Part shown: positions 16,985 through 27,816 of the stretch, piece after piece
Layout: every line of letters starts with the position of its first letter
Position numbering within the stretch: position 1 is the stretch's first letter
Source: Geomonas propionica
GTDB taxonomy: Bacteria > Desulfobacterota > Desulfuromonadia > Geobacterales > Geobacteraceae
Assembly: GCF_016458235.1 (NCBI RefSeq)
Contig: NZ_JAEMHK010000001.1
Location: forward strand, 496,001 to 560,000
DNA length: 64,000 bases
Direction of reading: 5' to 3'
The notes under the pieces: generated by a model
Told to the model about the DNA's origin: nothing
Databases searched by the model: none
Seen by the model: only the letters and a program-made list of their open reading frames with translations
Made by a program: the position numbers and the translations under genes

Positions 16985-19483
16985 ATGGAAATTTACAAGG
17001 CGCAGCCGCGACAGCCGCAGCGCAGGTTGAAAAAAGCACCCACCATGAAGTACCTGCTTTGGGGCGCCGCCGGCGGCTCGACCATCATGCTGCTGGCCTT
17101 TCTGGGGTACTTTTTCTACCTCCTGGGGGCGCTCCCCAAGGTCGACCGTCTGGCCGACTACCGCCCCCCCATACTCTCGCAGGTATTCGGCCAGGACGGC
17201 AACCTGGTGGGCGAGTTCTACCTGGAGCGGCGCACCGTGGTACCGGTGGACAAGATGCCCAAGCGGCTGATCCAGGCCTTCGTGTCCGCCGAGGATTCCA
17301 ACTTCTACCAGCACAAGGGGATCGACTACGTGGGTATCGCCCGCGCCGCCGTCAAGAACCTGATCTCCATGCGCAAGAAGGAAGGTGCCTCCACCATCAC
17401 GCAGCAGGTGGCCAAGTCGATGCTGCTCACCCCGGAAAAGAAGTTCTCCAGGAAGCTCAAGGAGGCGATCCTCGCCAAGCGGATGGAGGAGCGGCTCACC
17501 AAGGACGAGATCCTTTATATCTATCTGAACCAGATCTATCTCGGGGCCGGCGCCTACGGCGTGCAACTCGCGGCGGAGACCTACTTCGGCAAGGAAGTCG
17601 ACAAGCTGAACCTGGCCGAGATGGCGATGTTGGCGGGACTTCCCAAGGCCCCCAACAGCTACTCCCCGATCAAGCACCTGGAGCGGGCCAAGGAGCGCCA
17701 GGGGTACGTCCTGGAGCGGATGGTCAAGGAAGGGTACATCACCCAGGCCGAGGCGGATTACGCCAAGGCCACCCCGATCGTGATCCAGCCCCTGAAGAAG
17801 GTGAACGCGGAGCAGTCGGCCTACTTCCTGGAGCAGGTCCGGCAGCAACTGGTGGAGAAGTACGGCGAGGAGCGCCTCTACAAGGACGGCCTGAAGATCT
17901 ACACCACCATGAACGCCGAGATGCAAAAGGCCGCCTATGACTCCGTGGTCAACGGTCTGAAGGCCGTGGACAAGCGCCAGGGTTTCCGCGGTGCCGCCAA
18001 GTACCTTGCCGAGGCCGAGGTGGAGCCCTTCTGCAAGAAGGTCGAGGATGACATCGACGAGCTCTCCTTGAAACAGGGGGCGGTCTACCAGGGGGTGGTG
18101 ACCGGGGTCGACGCGGCGAAGCGCGAGTTGACCGTTCGCGTCGGCGACCGCACCGGCACCCTCCCCAAAAAGAACATGGACTGGGCCGGCAAGGTGGAAC
18201 TCCTCAACAGCTACGGCAAACCGCAGTCGAAGAAGGCGATCGGCCTGGGGGCGGTACTCGATCTGCAGGTCAAGGAGCCGGACAAAAACCGCACCGGCGC
18301 GGTCTTCGCCCTGGACCAGGTACCCGAGGCGCAGGCGGCCCTGATCGCCCTCGACCCGATGACCGGTGGCGTGCGCGCCATGGTTGGGGGATACGACTAC
18401 AAGAAGAGCCAGTTCAACCGCGCCATGCAGGCCAAGCGGAACCCCGGCTCCGCCTTCAAGCCGATCATCTACGCGGCGGCCTTGGAGCACGGCATGACCA
18501 CGGCCAGCATCATCGACGACTCCCAGGTGGAGTACGAAAGCGGCGGCGACAAGGCATGGAAACCCAAAAACTACGACAACGTCTACCGCGGCCCGGTCAC
18601 CATGCGCGAGGCCCTCACCAATTCCATCAACGTGGTCAGCGTCAAGATCCTCGAGCAGATCGGGGTGGGGAGCGCCATCGAGTACGCCAAGAAGCTGGGG
18701 ATCACATCGCCCCTGGCCAGTAACCTCACCCTGGCCCTCGGCTCGTCCAGCGTCACCCCGATGGAGCTGACCAGCGCCTACGCCGTGTTCGCCTCCGGCG
18801 GCTATCGCACCACCCCCTACTTCGTCACCAAGGTCCTCGACCGCGACGGCAACGTGCTGGAAGAGGTGCAGGAGCCCAAGGTGCCGGTCTTCGGCCAGAT
18901 GTCGAACGCCGCGGCGGCCGACACGGCGGCGGAAGGGGAGGGGGAGGGGGAGGACGCCAAAGTCCCGCCCGCCGTGCCGCAGCCGGGACAGCCGGTACTC
19001 ACCGAGGCAACCGGCGGCGTGATCCCCGTCATCCCCCCCGAGACCGCGTTCATCATGACCAACCTTATGGAAAGCGTCGTCACCAGCGGCACCGGCGGCA
19101 GGGCGCGCGCCCTGGGACGTCCGGTGGCGGGCAAGACCGGCACCACCAACGACATGAAGGACGCCTGGTTCGTGGGCTACGTGCCGCAACTGGTGGCGGG
19201 GGTCTGGGTCGGCTATGACCAAGAACGCAGCCTCGGTGCCGGGGGATCGGGGGGACAGGCGGCGGCGCCGATCTGGACCGAGTTCATGCAGCGCGCTGTG
19301 GCCGGGATGCCGGTGAAATCCTTCCCGACCCCGGGCAACGTCACCTTCGCCCTCATTGACCCCCGCAACGGGCACCTGGCCAAGGAAGGAACCCCGGGAG
19401 CGGTGCAGGAGTGCTTCGTCTCCGGTACCGAGCCGACCACTTACGGGGCGGACCCTGCCGGGGATGCGGTGTCCGCGCAGTAA
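16985..19483 (+). CDS. Penicillin-binding protein 1A (bifunctional transglycosylase/transpeptidase)
   Basis: 832 residues. A short basic cytoplasmic N-terminus is followed by one membrane anchor (about 22-48). The GT51 glycosyltransferase domain has SAEDSNFYQHKGID (catalytic Glu 103) and GASTITQQVAKSM. An OB-like insert lies at about 330-430. The transpeptidase domain has SAFK with Ser 489 and Lys 492, an SIN-type motif near 548 and KTGT at 717. It polymerises and crosslinks peptidoglycan at the inner membrane. An acidic Glu/Gly insert (EGEGEGEDAK) lies near 655. The ribosome site is weak (TGGAGA at an 11-nt spacing), so a start at ATG 17045 is possible. Confidence 0.95.
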   Translation: MEIYKAQPRQPQRRLKKAPTMKYLLWGAAGGSTIMLLAFLGYFFYLLGALPKVDRLADYRPPILSQVFGQDGNLVGEFYLERRTVVPVDKMPKRLIQAFVSAEDSNFYQHKGIDYVGIARAAVKNLISMRKKEGASTITQQVAKSMLLTPEKKFSRKLKEAILAKRMEERLTKDEILYIYLNQIYLGAGAYGVQLAAETYFGKEVDKLNLAEMAMLAGLPKAPNSYSPIKHLERAKERQGYVLERMVKEGYITQAEADYAKATPIVIQPLKKVNAEQSAYFLEQVRQQLVEKYGEERLYKDGLKIYTTMNAEMQKAAYDSVVNGLKAVDKRQGFRGAAKYLAEAEVEPFCKKVEDDIDELSLKQGAVYQGVVTGVDAAKRELTVRVGDRTGTLPKKNMDWAGKVELLNSYGKPQSKKAIGLGAVLDLQVKEPDKNRTGAVFALDQVPEAQAALIALDPMTGGVRAMVGGYDYKKSQFNRAMQAKRNPGSAFKPIIYAAALEHGMTTASIIDDSQVEYESGGDKAWKPKNYDNVYRGPVTMREALTNSINVVSVKILEQIGVGSAIEYAKKLGITSPLASNLTLALGSSSVTPMELTSAYAVFASGGYRTTPYFVTKVLDRDGNVLEEVQEPKVPVFGQMSNAAAADTAAEGEGEGEDAKVPPAVPQPGQPVLTEATGGVIPVIPPETAFIMTNLMESVVTSGTGGRARALGRPVAGKTGTTNDMKDAWFVGYVPQLVAGVWVGYDQERSLGAGGSGGQAAAPIWTEFMQRAVAGMPVKSFPTPGNVTFALIDPRNGHLAKEGTPGAVQECFVSGTEPTTYGADPAGDAVSAQ

Positions 19484-19558
19484 GCTACCGTTATTATTGA
19501 GGAAACGTCGGAAGCGGCCCTTTGTTTCGCCGCCCCAAACGCTGCCGCGTAAACCCTT

Positions 19559-19606
19559 GACAGGAGCGGATCGAGGTCTCAAAACGAGGCTAGATCCGCT
19601 CCTGTC
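19559..19606 (+). promoter_or_regulatory. 14-bp perfect inverted repeat upstream of the HU gene
   Basis: GACAGGAGCGGATC (19559-19572) and its exact reverse complement (19593-19606) are separated by 20 nt. No T tract follows. It could end the PBP1a transcript with Rho, or be a regulatory stem or operator before the HU promoter at 19640. Confidence 0.5.
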
Positions 19607-19639
19607 GCGGATAAAAAGAAACCGGGTTCAAGAAAACCC

Positions 19640-19667
19640 TTGCAAATTACGAATATATGATTATAGT
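19640..19667 (+). promoter_or_regulatory. Candidate sigma-70 promoter of the HU gene
   Basis: TTGCAA (19640-19645) and TATAGT (19662-19667) with a 16-bp spacer in AT-rich sequence, 34 nt before the ATG. Confidence 0.65.
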
Positions 19668-19701
19668 GGCGTTAATTTAATCCAGCCAAGGAGGGTCACA
19701 C

Positions 19702-19986
19702 ATGACTAAAGCAGAACTGGTCGAAGCAGTGGCGAAGTCCGCAAACATCCCCAAGGCCGCAGCCGAGAAGGCCGTCGGTGCATTCATCTCCACCGTGAGT
19801 GGCGCGCTGAAGAAGGGCGACAGGGTAACCCTGGTAGGTTTCGGCAGCTTTGAAGTGGCCAGCCGTCAGGCGCGTACCGGCAGGAACCCGCAGACCGGCA
19901 AGGAGATCAAGATCGCCGAAGCCAAGGTACCCAAGTTCCGTCCGGGCAAAGCCCTGAAGGATGCCATCGCTGCCAAGAAGAAGTAG
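19702..19986 (+). CDS. hup: HU family DNA-binding protein
   Basis: 94 residues with AAGGAGG upstream. It is a full-length [27 protein letters not shown] dimerisation helices, the signature [21 protein letters not shown] at about 46-66 (beta arm, with the Pro that inserts into DNA) and a Lys-rich C-terminus. It bends and compacts DNA. It is monocistronic with its own promoter and terminator, as expected for an abundant nucleoid protein. Confidence 0.95.
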   Translation: MTKAELVEAVAKSANIPKAAAEKAVGAFISTVSGALKKGDRVTLVGFGSFEVASRQARTGRNPQTGKEIKIAEAKVPKFRPGKALKDAIAAKKK

Positions 19987-20046
19987 TCTCGGACCAGCCA
20001 GCGACGTGCCCCTCCACGACTGTTGCTACGTCACCGGCACGCAGAG

Positions 20047-20075
20047 AACCCCGCCCCCAAAGCGGGGTTTTCTCT
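20047..20075 (+). terminator. Rho-independent terminator of the HU gene
   Basis: AACCCCGC (20047-20054) pairs with GCGGGGTT (20062-20069), followed by TTCTCTTCT. Confidence 0.85.
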
Positions 20076-20438
20076 TCTAAGTCGTATACATTGAAAGAAA
20101 ACCTTGCCTTTATCGGGCGCATGTAGTAAAGCTGTCTGCCTGACTGACATCAGTTCCACCGGGGCCAACGCCCCTCCCATCGATCCAACCCCTCGCATTC
20201 AGGTTAATCCCCACGAGAAATGCGGCAGCAGCTAATTGGTTGGCGACGATGTATGGTTTGCCGGTCATATGGCGTGTTGCCGAGTATCGTTTTCAGCTAA
20301 GCCTGCGACAATCGTTGTCGCGGCGGGTTTGGCACGCCCCACATTTCAGCACCCTCAGGCGAAAAGCCGCGTCCGTCCCATGGGGATGTCCGGGACGCGA
20401 GCGTGGCCTCATTTTGCCCGAGGGAGAAAAGGAAACAC
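20076..20438 (+). other. Long leader/spacer upstream of the RNA helicase gene
   Basis: About 360 nt without a convincing gene. Short frames occur but lack ribosome sites and family resemblance. A stem CGTCC...GGACG (about 20370-20400) lies shortly before the start. Long structured leaders are known for cold-shock DEAD-box helicase genes, but nothing here identifies one. Confidence 0.35.
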
Positions 20439-21779
20439 ATGTCTTTTGAAACCCTGAACCTCTCCGCCCCCCTCATCAAAGCAATCAGCGCCTGCGGCTA
20501 CACCGAGCCGACCCCGATCCAGGCCGAGTCGATCCCGCTGGCCCTCTCCGGCCGCGACCTGATCGGCAGCGCCCAGACCGGCACCGGCAAGACCGCGTCC
20601 TTCGTGCTTCCCGCTCTGGAGCGCCTCCTGGTCCCGTCCCCGGTACGCGGCAAGGGGCCGCGCATCCTGGTGCTGACGCCGACTCGCGAGCTGGCCATCC
20701 AGGTGGTGGACGCGGTGAGGACCTACGGCAAGTTCATGCGGGTGCGCTGCGGCGCCATCCTGGGCGGCATGCCCTATCGTGACCAGATGATGCTCCTCTC
20801 CAGCCCGGTCGACATCATCGTGGCCACCCCGGGGCGCCTGATCGACCACCTGGACCGCCGTTCCATCAACTTCTCCCGCCTGGAGATGCTGGTGCTGGAC
20901 GAGGCGGACCGCATGCTCGACATGGGCTTCTCCGAGGACGTGGACCGCATCGCGGCCGCTGCCCCGGACGAGCGCCAGACCCTGCTTTTCACCGCCACCA
21001 TGGATGACGCCATGGCGAAACTCGCCCAGCGTCTCTTGAAGGACCCGGTTCGCGTCGCGGTGGACGTCCAGCAGGTGACCAGCCTGCAGATCGAGCAGCG
21101 CCTGCACGTGACCGACGACATGCGCCACAAGAACCGCATTCTGCAGCACCTGGTGGCCGACGCCAGCGTCACCAAGGCCATCATCTTCTCCGCCACCAAA
21201 AAGGACGCCGACCAGCTTGCCTTCGAGCTCTACTCGCAGGGGCACGCCGCCGCCGCGCTGCACGGGGACATGTCCCAGGGTGCGCGTAACAAGACCATCA
21301 CCAACATGCGCCGCGGCAAGGTGCGGCTGCTGGTCGCCACCGACGTCGCCGCCCGCGGCCTGGACGTTTCCGGCATCAGCCACGTAATCAACTTCGACCT
21401 GCCCAAGTTCGCCGAGGACTACGTGCACAGGATCGGCCGGACCGGCCGCGCCGGCGCAACCGGCATCGCCATCTCGTTCTGCTCCATGAGTGAGGTCGCT
21501 TATCTGGATCGCATCGAGCGCCTGACCGGCAAGCCGCTTCCCCAGCACGTCATCGAGGGGCTCGAGCCGACCCGCCCCCTGAGAAGGAACAACTCCGGCC
21601 CCGGCGCCCGCAACGGCCGCCCCGGCTTCGACCCGCGCAAGAAGGGCTTTGCCCCCAAAGGGCGCCCGTCCCAGGGAGGGCGTCCCGGCCAGAGCGCACG
21701 TCCGGGACAGGCGACCGGCAGGCGCGACGCCCAGCCGGTAGTCGAGTACCGTCGCGGCAGGGGCGGCGCGGGGAACTAG
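20439..21779 (+). CDS. rhlE: DEAD-box RNA helicase, RhlE-like
   Basis: 446 residues starting at ATG 20439 (AAAAGGAAACAC before it). The Q motif, AQTGTGKT (motif I), PTRELA, TPGRLID, DEAD, a TAT variant of motif III, ATDVAARGLD and HRIGRTGRAG are all in order over residues 1-340. The basic Gly/Arg/Pro-rich tail (about 375-446: RNGRPGFDPRKKG... GQSARPGQ) is typical of RhlE. It unwinds short RNA duplexes in ribosome assembly or RNA turnover. The exact subfamily (RhlE against other DEAD-box types) is by appearance. Confidence 0.9.
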   Translation: MSFETLNLSAPLIKAISACGYTEPTPIQAESIPLALSGRDLIGSAQTGTGKTASFVLPALERLLVPSPVRGKGPRILVLTPTRELAIQVVDAVRTYGKFMRVRCGAILGGMPYRDQMMLLSSPVDIIVATPGRLIDHLDRRSINFSRLEMLVLDEADRMLDMGFSEDVDRIAAAAPDERQTLLFTATMDDAMAKLAQRLLKDPVRVAVDVQQVTSLQIEQRLHVTDDMRHKNRILQHLVADASVTKAIIFSATKKDADQLAFELYSQGHAAAALHGDMSQGARNKTITNMRRGKVRLLVATDVAARGLDVSGISHVINFDLPKFAEDYVHRIGRTGRAGATGIAISFCSMSEVAYLDRIERLTGKPLPQHVIEGLEPTRPLRRNNSGPGARNGRPGFDPRKKGFAPKGRPSQGGRPGQSARPGQATGRRDAQPVVEYRRGRGGAGN

Positions 21780-21831
21780 CCTTTTCCTTGCTTTAAGTCG
21801 TTGGTTTTGGTATCGTTTGCACCTGTGTATA

Positions 21832-21861
21832 CGGCCCCCCGGTGTTCCGCCGCGGGGGCCG
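21832..21861 (+). terminator. GC hairpin after the helicase gene
   Basis: CGGCCCCC (21832-21839) pairs with GGGGGCCG (21854-21861). No T run follows, so termination would be weak or Rho-assisted. Confidence 0.4.
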
Positions 21862-21919
21862 CTTGCGACTGAGCGGCGCCGGTTTCCGGCAGCCAAGAGA
21901 GATTCGAAGGGGGTAGCAG

Positions 21920-23107
21920 ATGTCCGCAGCAGTTGAACTTGGAAAGGGTCTCCATTGGATCGGGGTCAAGGACCCGAGCCTCGCCGTCTTCGACGATCTC
22001 TTTCCCACGCAGTTCGGTACCACCTACAACTCGTACCTGGTGCAGGGTGAGTCCCACATCGCCATCATCGACACGGTCAAGGCCAAGCGCTTCGACGAAT
22101 TCCTGGAAAAGATCCGCTCCATCACCGATCCGGCCAACGTCGACTACATCGTGGTGAACCATTCCGAGCCGGATCATTCCGGCTCGCTGGCGCAGCTCCT
22201 GAAGCACTGCCCCAAGGCGACGGTGGTCTCCAGCCAGGCGGCGCGCACCTTCCTCGGCAACCAGATCCACGTCCCCTTCGAGTCGCGCATCGTCAAGGAC
22301 AACGACCGAATCGACCTGGGCGGGCGCACCCTGAGCTTCATCGCCGCACCCTTTCTGCACTGGCCGGACACCATGTTCACCCTCTTGGAAGAGGACCAGG
22401 TGCTCTTCTCCTGCGACGCCTTTGGCTCGCACTATGCCCCGGAAGGGCTCTTCGCCGACGAGTGTCCCGACTTCTCCGGAGAGACCCGCTTCTACTTTGA
22501 CTGCATCATGCGTCCCTTCAAGGAGCGCATCCTGCAGGCGGTGGCGAAGCTCGACGGCGTCGAGCTGAAGATGCTCTGCCCGAGCCACGGCCCGGTGTAC
22601 CGTAGCGACGCCAGGAAGGCGATCGAGCTGTACCAGAAGTGGTCCCAGCCTAAGGCCGCTGGGCGCCGCGTCGCCATCTTCTACATCTCGCCGCACGGCA
22701 ACACTGAGCAGATGGCCGAGGCGGTGGCCAAGGGGGCCGGCGATGCCGGCGTCCACGTCACCCTGTGCCACATCAACCATGCCTCCGTCGCCGACATCCG
22801 TGACCTCATGGAGGAGTGTGACGGCCTCATCTTCGGCACGCCGACCATCAACCGCGACATCCCGAAACCGATGTGGGACGTGCTCGCCTATCTCTCCACC
22901 GTGAGCCTCAAGGGGAACATCGGCGGCGTCTTCGGCAGCTACGGCTGGTCCGGCGAGGCCTGCCGCATGGCGGAGGAGCGGCTGAAGAGCATGAACTTCA
23001 AGCTCCCGGCGCCGCTGATCCGCGCCCCCTTCATGCCCAAGCCCGAGATCCTCGCCGAGTGCGAGGCACTGGGGCGCGCCGTTGCCGAAGAGGTCCTGAA
23101 GAAGTAG
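21920..23107 (+). CDS. Flavodiiron protein (FprA/A-type flavoprotein)
   Basis: 395 residues. The N-terminal metallo-beta-lactamase-like domain carries the diiron ligands HSEPDH (residues 81-86, HxExDH), a further His in FLHWPDTMF and CDAFGSH. The C-terminal flavodoxin domain starts near 250 (VAIFYISPHGNTEQMAEAV, FMN phosphate loop) and has the GSYGWSGEA loop. There is no rubredoxin extension, so an external rubredoxin or NADH-linked partner is needed. It reduces O2 to water or NO to N2O in the cytoplasm, which fits oxygen protection in an anaerobe. AAGGGGGTAG precedes the start. Confidence 0.92.
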   Translation: MSAAVELGKGLHWIGVKDPSLAVFDDLFPTQFGTTYNSYLVQGESHIAIIDTVKAKRFDEFLEKIRSITDPANVDYIVVNHSEPDHSGSLAQLLKHCPKATVVSSQAARTFLGNQIHVPFESRIVKDNDRIDLGGRTLSFIAAPFLHWPDTMFTLLEEDQVLFSCDAFGSHYAPEGLFADECPDFSGETRFYFDCIMRPFKERILQAVAKLDGVELKMLCPSHGPVYRSDARKAIELYQKWSQPKAAGRRVAIFYISPHGNTEQMAEAVAKGAGDAGVHVTLCHINHASVADIRDLMEECDGLIFGTPTINRDIPKPMWDVLAYLSTVSLKGNIGGVFGSYGWSGEACRMAEERLKSMNFKLPAPLIRAPFMPKPEILAECEALGRAVAEEVLKK

Positions 23108-23136
23108 CTCGTTGCCCCACCTTTCCCCCCTCTTGC

Positions 23137-23157
23137 CCTCCCCCCTCCGGGGGGAGG
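23137..23157. repeat. GC hairpin (C-rich/G-rich spacer element)
   Basis: Perfect 9-bp stem CCTCCCCCC / GGGGGGAGG with a 3-nt loop, between the flavodiiron gene and priA. It has the same style as the elements at 40353, 45976 and 53112. Confidence 0.6.
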
Positions 23158-23177
23158 AGCCACAACCACTCTACTCC

Positions 23178-25436
<2,259 letters not shown>

Positions 25437-25462
25437 GTCCACCCCTTCCACCCTCACCCCTT

Positions 25463-25491
25463 CCCCTCTCCCAGAGGGCGAGGGGTTTTTT
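25463..25491 (+). terminator. Rho-independent terminator of priA
   Basis: A 9-bp stem with one mismatch (25463-25471 with 25477-25485), followed by six T. Confidence 0.8.
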
Positions 25492-25514
25492 ATTACCTGC
25501 GCAGAAGACAATAA

Positions 25515-25546
25515 AAAAAGGGCCTCCCGAATGGGAGGCCCTTTTT
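25515..25546. terminator. Bidirectional terminator (priA / cytochrome gene)
   Basis: A perfect 14-bp stem (25515-25528 with 25533-25546) and a GAAT loop, A-rich on the left and T-rich on the right. It lies 21 nt past the stop of the minus-strand cytochrome gene. Confidence 0.9.
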
Positions 25547-25567
25547 GGTTGCTGTTTCAGCAGCCGC

Positions 25568-27418
25568 TTAGTGGTGCGGATGCATGAAGGCGTAGATCAT
25601 CAGCATCAGCAGAGTGATGCCGATGAACAGCGCAGTGAAGCCGAAGGCTTTCAGGCAGAAGTCGTAGAAGATGCCGGAAGACTTCTTGGCAGCGAACTTC
25701 TCGGTGATGCCTTCTTTCTCGTAACGTGCCCACTGATCGCCACGCTCTTCCACGAACTCGTGCTTGGACATCTGGCCGTTGAAGATGACGAAGTCCATCG
25801 GGAACTTCTCCGGACGTCCGTGGGTGTTGAAGAAGTGGACCGAGAAGATGAAGCCGGTCGCCAGGAGCGCCTCGTCCGAGTGGATGATGGTGGCCACGTT
25901 GAAGGCCCAACCCGGAAGCAGCATGCCGAAGAACTCGGGGAACCAGAGCATCAGGCCGGAGCCGCCGATGGCGAACATACCCCAGAAGACCGCGATGAAG
26001 TCGAATTTCTCCCAGTAGGTCCATCTCTCGAAGGCAGGCTTGGGCCCTTTGAAGAAGAACCAGCGCACCATGCCGATCACGTCGCTGATGTCGCGCAGGT
26101 TCGGGCAGAGGGAGTCAGGTCCGAAGAGCCTCTGCAGCGGGTTGCCCTTGATGTCCTTCCTGAGGAAGAGGAAGTGGATGCTCATGAACAGCGCCATTGC
26201 GAAGTACACGAAGGTGATGCCGGCGCAGATCCTGTGGATGAAGCCGGCGTTCGGTGCCCCGCCGTAGAGATCCATGAGGAACTTGGCCCAGATCTGGTCG
26301 CTGAACTTCAGCGGCAGACCGGTGAGGGAGAGGCCGAGGAAGCTGATGATGACCAGCAGATGCATGAACACGTGGACCCTTTTGAAGCGGCGGTACTGCT
26401 TGTGCCCGTCGGGTACGTGGTGCAGGATGACGCCCTCTTCGAGAGCTGCCGCCTTCTCACGGTTTTCCACGAAGCCGCGGATCATCCAGAGCAGGGTGTG
26501 GATCCAGAACACGGTGAAGGTGCCGATCAGCAGGCCGGTCATCGCGATGAAGGTGTAGAAAAGGATGGGGTACTTCTCGCGGTCGTTGTGCTCACCATGA
26601 GCGTAGAACTTGGTGAACAGCATGCTCCCTTTAGCGTGGCACTTGGAGCAGGTTTGCACCAGGTTCGCCGGGTTGACCGAGGACTTGGGGTCCTTGGAGG
26701 GGAGGATCGCGTGGGCGGTGTGGCAGTCAGCGCAGCCTGCGACCTTCTCCGGGTAACCGAGGCGGTAGTTCTTGCCGTGGTAGCTCTCCATGTAGCTCTT
26801 GACGGCCACTTCGGAGATGTGGTTGCGCTCGACCAGTTTCTGGTCGGCGTGGCAGCGGAGGCAAACCTTGGTGTGGAACTCACGGTTGGAATGGGAGTTC
26901 GGATCACCCAGGGCCTTGATCTCGTGCAGGTTGTGGCAGTCGTTGCAAGCCGCCGAATCCTGGTTCCCGGCGAGGACGCCCTTGCCGTGTACCGACTGGG
27001 TGAAGCCGCGCTCGTCCTTGTGACACTGGGTGCACTTGACGAGGACCCTACGCTTGTCCTTGTTCCAGTAGGTGTGGCTGTGCATGTCGGTGTGGCACTG
27101 TGCGCACCCGATGCCCTTCTCGCTGTGGATACTCTTGGCGTGCTCGGCCGCTTCCTTTTTGTGGCAGCGAACGCACTGGACTTTGCCCACCTTGATCTCG
27201 CCCCTCATGTGCTTGGCGAGTTCGACGATCTCGATGTGGCAGCTGGTGCAACCGTTTTTGCCGTGAACCGAGTTGGCCATCAGGTCGGCGGAAATCTTGT
27301 TGCCGTGGCAGCCCAGGCAGGTTGCCGGATCGATGGCCAGCCCCTGTGCAGCAAAACCGGGCCGGGCTAGTGCTAGGAGCAGTAGCAGCGGGATGAGGCG
27401 TGTGAAGACTTGAACCAT
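25568..27418 (-). CDS. Nine-haem c-type cytochrome fused to cytochrome b membrane domain (CbcL-like quinol oxidase)
   Basis: 616 residues. A signal peptide (1-23) is followed by a periplasmic domain (about 30-275) with nine CxxCH motifs: CLGCH, CTSCH, CVRCH, CAQCH, CTQCH, CNDCH, CLRCH, CADCH and CSKCH. Residues about 285-615 hold five or more membrane helices with His residues in the pattern of formate dehydrogenase gamma/HydC-like di-haem cytochrome b (FKRVHVFMHLLVIISFLGLSL, GFIHRICAG, IHSDEALLATGFIFSVHFFN). This matches the CbcL architecture of Geobacter, an inner-membrane menaquinol oxidase for low-potential metal reduction. Orthology with CbcL, as against a paralog, is not proved by eye. 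Confidence 0.85.
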   Translation of the reverse strand: MVQVFTRLIPLLLLLALARPGFAAQGLAIDPATCLGCHGNKISADLMANSVHGKNGCTSCHIEIVELAKHMRGEIKVGKVQCVRCHKKEAAEHAKSIHSEKGIGCAQCHTDMHSHTYWNKDKRRVLVKCTQCHKDERGFTQSVHGKGVLAGNQDSAACNDCHNLHEIKALGDPNSHSNREFHTKVCLRCHADQKLVERNHISEVAVKSYMESYHGKNYRLGYPEKVAGCADCHTAHAILPSKDPKSSVNPANLVQTCSKCHAKGSMLFTKFYAHGEHNDREKYPILFYTFIAMTGLLIGTFTVFWIHTLLWMIRGFVENREKAAALEEGVILHHVPDGHKQYRRFKRVHVFMHLLVIISFLGLSLTGLPLKFSDQIWAKFLMDLYGGAPNAGFIHRICAGITFVYFAMALFMSIHFLFLRKDIKGNPLQRLFGPDSLCPNLRDISDVIGMVRWFFFKGPKPAFERWTYWEKFDFIAVFWGMFAIGGSGLMLWFPEFFGMLLPGWAFNVATIIHSDEALLATGFIFSVHFFNTHGRPEKFPMDFVIFNGQMSKHEFVEERGDQWARYEKEGITEKFAAKKSSGIFYDFCLKAFGFTALFIGITLLMLMIYAFMHPHH

Positions 27419-27816
27419 TGTAATCTCCTGTATTTAGGATCGTTTTAGAACGCTTTAATCTAGTGGGGCGCTCGCAACGGCGCCTACTTTAATACGCGCG
27501 GCTTCATAAATCAACTGAAAAAGCGTCAATTAATAAGCAGGATACAACTTTGTTAACGGCGTTTTGCTGCAATAACTGCCAGTAACCACTTTGCCGCAGG
27601 TAACATGTTTCACTGTTAATTGTTCAAGGATAACTGCATGACTTCACGTGCTAGTTGAAACTCACTAAGCATGTGTCGTGTTAGATGGTTTATTAAATTA
27701 AAAGAATGAGATGGCGCGAAAATGAGTGTGGCTTGACTATTAATATTGCGTATACGGAGTCGGGGAGGGGGGTGTGGCGAGAGAGGGGCAAGCGGAGTAA
27801 AAAGATCCCATTAAGC
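27419..27816. other. 398-nt spacer between two minus-strand genes
   Basis: AT-richer than the flanks. It holds the candidate cytochrome promoter (27486-27514) and otherwise no gene or hairpin that I can support. Confidence 0.4.
27486..27514 (-). promoter_or_regulatory. Candidate sigma-70 promoter of the CbcL-like cytochrome gene
   Basis: On the minus strand TTGATT (27514-27509) and TAAAGT (27491-27486) are 17 bp apart, leaving a leader of about 60 nt before the ATG at 27418. Confidence 0.4.

Noticed and set aside
16658-19582. 974-codon open frame on the minus strand
   Set aside because: It is fully antisense to PBP1a, which has all catalytic motifs. The translation is His/Gly/Asp/Leu-rich as expected from the third-frame shadow of a GC-rich gene.
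20236-20457. 73-codon frame upstream of the helicase gene
   Set aside because: No ribosome site, no family resemblance, and it overlaps the helicase start in another frame.
20409-21896. 495-codon minus-strand frame
   Set aside because: Antisense to the RNA helicase gene, without motif.
25571-27370. 599-codon plus-strand frame
   Set aside because: Antisense to the nine-haem cytochrome; no signal, no motif, Val/Glu/His-biased composition.
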